Source: Pontibacter aydingkolensis (GTDB taxonomy: Bacteria; Bacteroidota; Bacteroidia; Cytophagales; Hymenobacteraceae). Taken from it: a stretch of 42,309 nt of DNA. Positions 41,461 to 42,309 of the stretch are shown here, in pieces (within the stretch, counting starts at the first letter, position 1; each line of letters opens with the position of its first letter). The DNA is taken from contig NZ_JAHYXK010000026.1 of NCBI RefSeq assembly GCF_019443125.1, positions 1 to 42,309 on the forward strand, written 5' to 3'. Both the position numbers and the translations under genes were made by a program. Below the pieces are notes generated by a model. It searched no databases. It was given only the letters and a program-made list of their open reading frames with translations, and was not told where the DNA came from.

Positions 41461-41973
41461 ATGAAAATAGAGAAAAACAAAGTGGTTTCGCTCACCTACG
41501 AGCTAAGAATTTTAGACGAGAACGGTGAGCAGAGCCTGGTTGAAACAGCCAATGAAGAGCATCCGATGGTATTTATATATGGCATGAGCGGCTTGCCTGA
41601 TCAGTTTGAAGACAGCCTTGCCGGCATGAGCGAAGGCGATGAATTTGATTTTAAACTGGATTCGGAAGAAGGTTACGGTGATGTTAACGCTGATGCTATT
41701 GTTGACCTTCCGTTATCAGTTTTCCAGGTGGAAGGCGCTATACCTGATAACATGCTGGAAGTAGGTAATTTTATTCCTATGACTGACAGCGAAGGCAACC
41801 AATTACAGGGCCGCGTGAAAGAAGTGAAAGATGATGCCATTACCATGGACTTTAACCACCCGCTTGCTGGTAAAGAGTTATACTTTAAGGGCAAAGTAGC
41901 CAAAGTGCGTGAGGCAACTCAGGAAGAGCTAGACCACGGCCACGTACACGGCGAAGGCGGTGTGCATCACTAA
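41461..41973 (+). CDS. FKBP-type peptidyl-prolyl isomerase, SlyD-like
   Basis: A 170-residue cytosolic prolyl isomerase/chaperone. The FKBP half (KVVSLTYELRILDENGE, GLPDQFEDSLAGMSEGDEFDF in parts) surrounds an IF (insert-in-flap) chaperone domain, marked by EEGYGDVNADAIVDLPLSVF and the second FKBP part NHPLAGKELYFKGKVAKV. The C-terminus is HGHVHGEGGVHH, a histidine tail like the metal-binding tail of SlyD but shorter, which might bind nickel or other ions. It is a single gene with a terminator shortly downstream. The function in folding is known for the family; the client is not. Confidence 0.95.
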   Translation: MKIEKNKVVSLTYELRILDENGEQSLVETANEEHPMVFIYGMSGLPDQFEDSLAGMSEGDEFDFKLDSEEGYGDVNADAIVDLPLSVFQVEGAIPDNMLEVGNFIPMTDSEGNQLQGRVKEVKDDAITMDFNHPLAGKELYFKGKVAKVREATQEELDHGHVHGEGGVHH

Positions 41974-42056
41974 GGACTAGGATTAAAGTGATTTGACCGC
42001 AGATTAATCAGGATTAAATTGATTTGTGGGATTTTCTCTTGGTTAATATTTTAAAC

Positions 42057-42090
42057 AAAAAGCACAGGTTTAATGCCTGTGCTTTTTGTT
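42057..42090 (+). terminator. Terminator after slyD
   Basis: AAAAAGCACAGG (42057-42068) and CCTGTGCTTTTT (42076-42087) form a perfect 12-bp stem with a 7-base loop, followed by GTTTTT. It lies 83 bases after the stop. Confidence 0.9.
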
Positions 42091-42121
42091 TTTACACAGT
42101 AACGTATCCAACCACCCCTAA

Positions 42122-42143
42122 CCCCTCCTTATCCAAGGCGGGG
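42122..42143. repeat. CCCCTCCTT palindrome
   Basis: CCCCTCCTT (42122-42130), ATCC, AAGGCGGGG (42135-42143) pair with one mismatch. It is related to the CCCCT/AGGGG elements at 35318-35570. The surrounding gap (41974-42244) also holds a GATTAATCAGGATTAAATTGATT-like word near 42001, related to the repeat arms at 8024-8265. Confidence 0.6.
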
Positions 42144-42244
42144 AACTTTACTTACCACTCATACTGCCAATTCAATAGCCTCATTTTGGAGTTGCTACCT
42201 TTATCCGGACATTAAGTTAAGCGAAAATTTAATACCTTAACGCT

Positions 42245-42309
42245 ATGTCACAAGAGAGAAGAAGATTTGACAAGGAGTTCAAGCTGATGGCCGTTGAGCT
42301 CAGCAAGAG
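42245..42309 (+). CDS. IS3-family transposase OrfA, 5' end (cut by window end)
   Basis: ATG 42245 opens a frame reading MSQERRRFDKEFKLMAVELSK to the window end. The pattern RRxFxxEFKxxAV at the very start is typical of OrfA-type HTH (HTH_Tnp_1/IS3) proteins that bind insertion-sequence ends. An IS left end should lie shortly upstream, possibly near TGGAG at 42187, but no matching inverted repeat can be checked because the other end is outside the window. Confidence 0.75.
   Translation, partial: MSQERRRFDKEFKLMAVELSK

Larger units (their letters stand above)
1..42309. repeat. Dispersed over-represented word AAGTATA / TATACTT
   Basis: I count by eye about 105 copies of AAGTATA plus its complement across 42.3 kb, roughly 2.5 per kb. 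A composition-based estimate (about 45% GC by inspection) gives about 8. Copies occur on both strands, in and between genes. In genes they fall in different frames, for example Ser-Ile (AGT ATA), Ile-Leu (ATA CTT), Tyr-Thr (TAT ACT) and Lys-Tyr (AAG TAT). Examples: 453-459, 1894-1900, 1903-1909, 1915-1921, 4963-4969, 17308-17314, 17318-17324, 26822-26834 (two overlapping), 27118-27127 (palindromic AAGTATACTT), 33422-33428, 39285-39297 (two overlapping). Confidence 0.75.

Noticed and set aside
1..42309. tRNA, rRNA genes and CRISPR arrays.
   Set aside because: No cloverleaf-like sequence, rRNA segment or regularly spaced direct-repeat array was seen on reading; tools such as tRNAscan or CRISPR finders would be decisive.
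1..42309. Whether AAGTATA is just the -7 promoter box TAnnTTTG.
   Set aside because: Copies often read TATACTTTG, but in that form three bases separate TA from TTTG, not two, and most copies lie inside genes on both strands, so promoters alone do not explain them.

Overview
The window is a chromosomal segment of a Bacteroidota bacterium, most likely from the Cytophagales (Hymenobacteraceae or Pontibacter-like). The signs are: a secreted M4 metalloprotease with a type IX secretion (T9SS) C-terminal sorting domain, a TonB-dependent receptor followed by a DUF4249 lipoprotein, a fused alpha+beta 2-oxoacid dehydrogenase E1, a lipoprotein-type BamA/TamA homologue, a DUF4369/TlpA thioredoxin, promoter-like TAnnTTTG words, few Shine-Dalgarno sequences, and several long genes that seem to start at TTG or GTG. 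The genus is inference from recalled family distributions; no search was run.

Layout. 1-102 is the 3' end of an IS982-like transposase and 42245-42309 is the 5' end of an IS3-type OrfA, so the window lies between two different insertion sequences. 246-1806: a LolD/YbbA-type ABC ATPase divergent from a TesA-like lipoprotein esterase. 2115-4676: ECF sigma factor, membrane-anchored candidate anti-sigma protein, outer-membrane beta-barrel. 4745-7968: a TrmH-family RNA methyltransferase back-to-back with a TamL-like Omp85 lipoprotein. 8369-10447: fused E1 dehydrogenase. 10742-12221: hemF and a PAP2 phosphatase. 12267-15585: TonB receptor and DUF4249 pair. 15724-18592: riboflavin synthase (minus strand), then protein-isoaspartate methyltransferase, acyl-CoA thioesterase and an uncharacterised protein. 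19036-24619: a minus-strand run in transcription order alaS, small membrane protein, gatB, TlpA-like thioredoxin. 24821-27278: MerR regulator, dprA, class IV aminotransferase. 27609-30722: M4 protease. 30814-36255: a minus-strand run of GT-C-like membrane enzyme, MBL hydrolase, TPR protein, thyA and a small Cys-rich exported protein. 36370-41973: MMPL/RND exporter, coiled-coil membrane protein, Upf1-like helicase, SlyD.

Most genes are housekeeping or cell-envelope functions. The most unusual signal is not a gene. The heptamer AAGTATA (complement TATACTT) is scattered on both strands, inside genes in several reading frames and between genes. I count roughly 105 copies by eye, against about 8 expected from composition, so it behaves like a genome-wide iterated word such as an uptake signal, HIP1-like repeat or protein-binding site. 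Several intergenic gaps also hold palindromic or heptad-based repeat elements (15593-15723, 18647-18841, 26311-26453, 8024-8265, 35231-35640). One of these looks like an insertion nested in another repeat (35401-35562).
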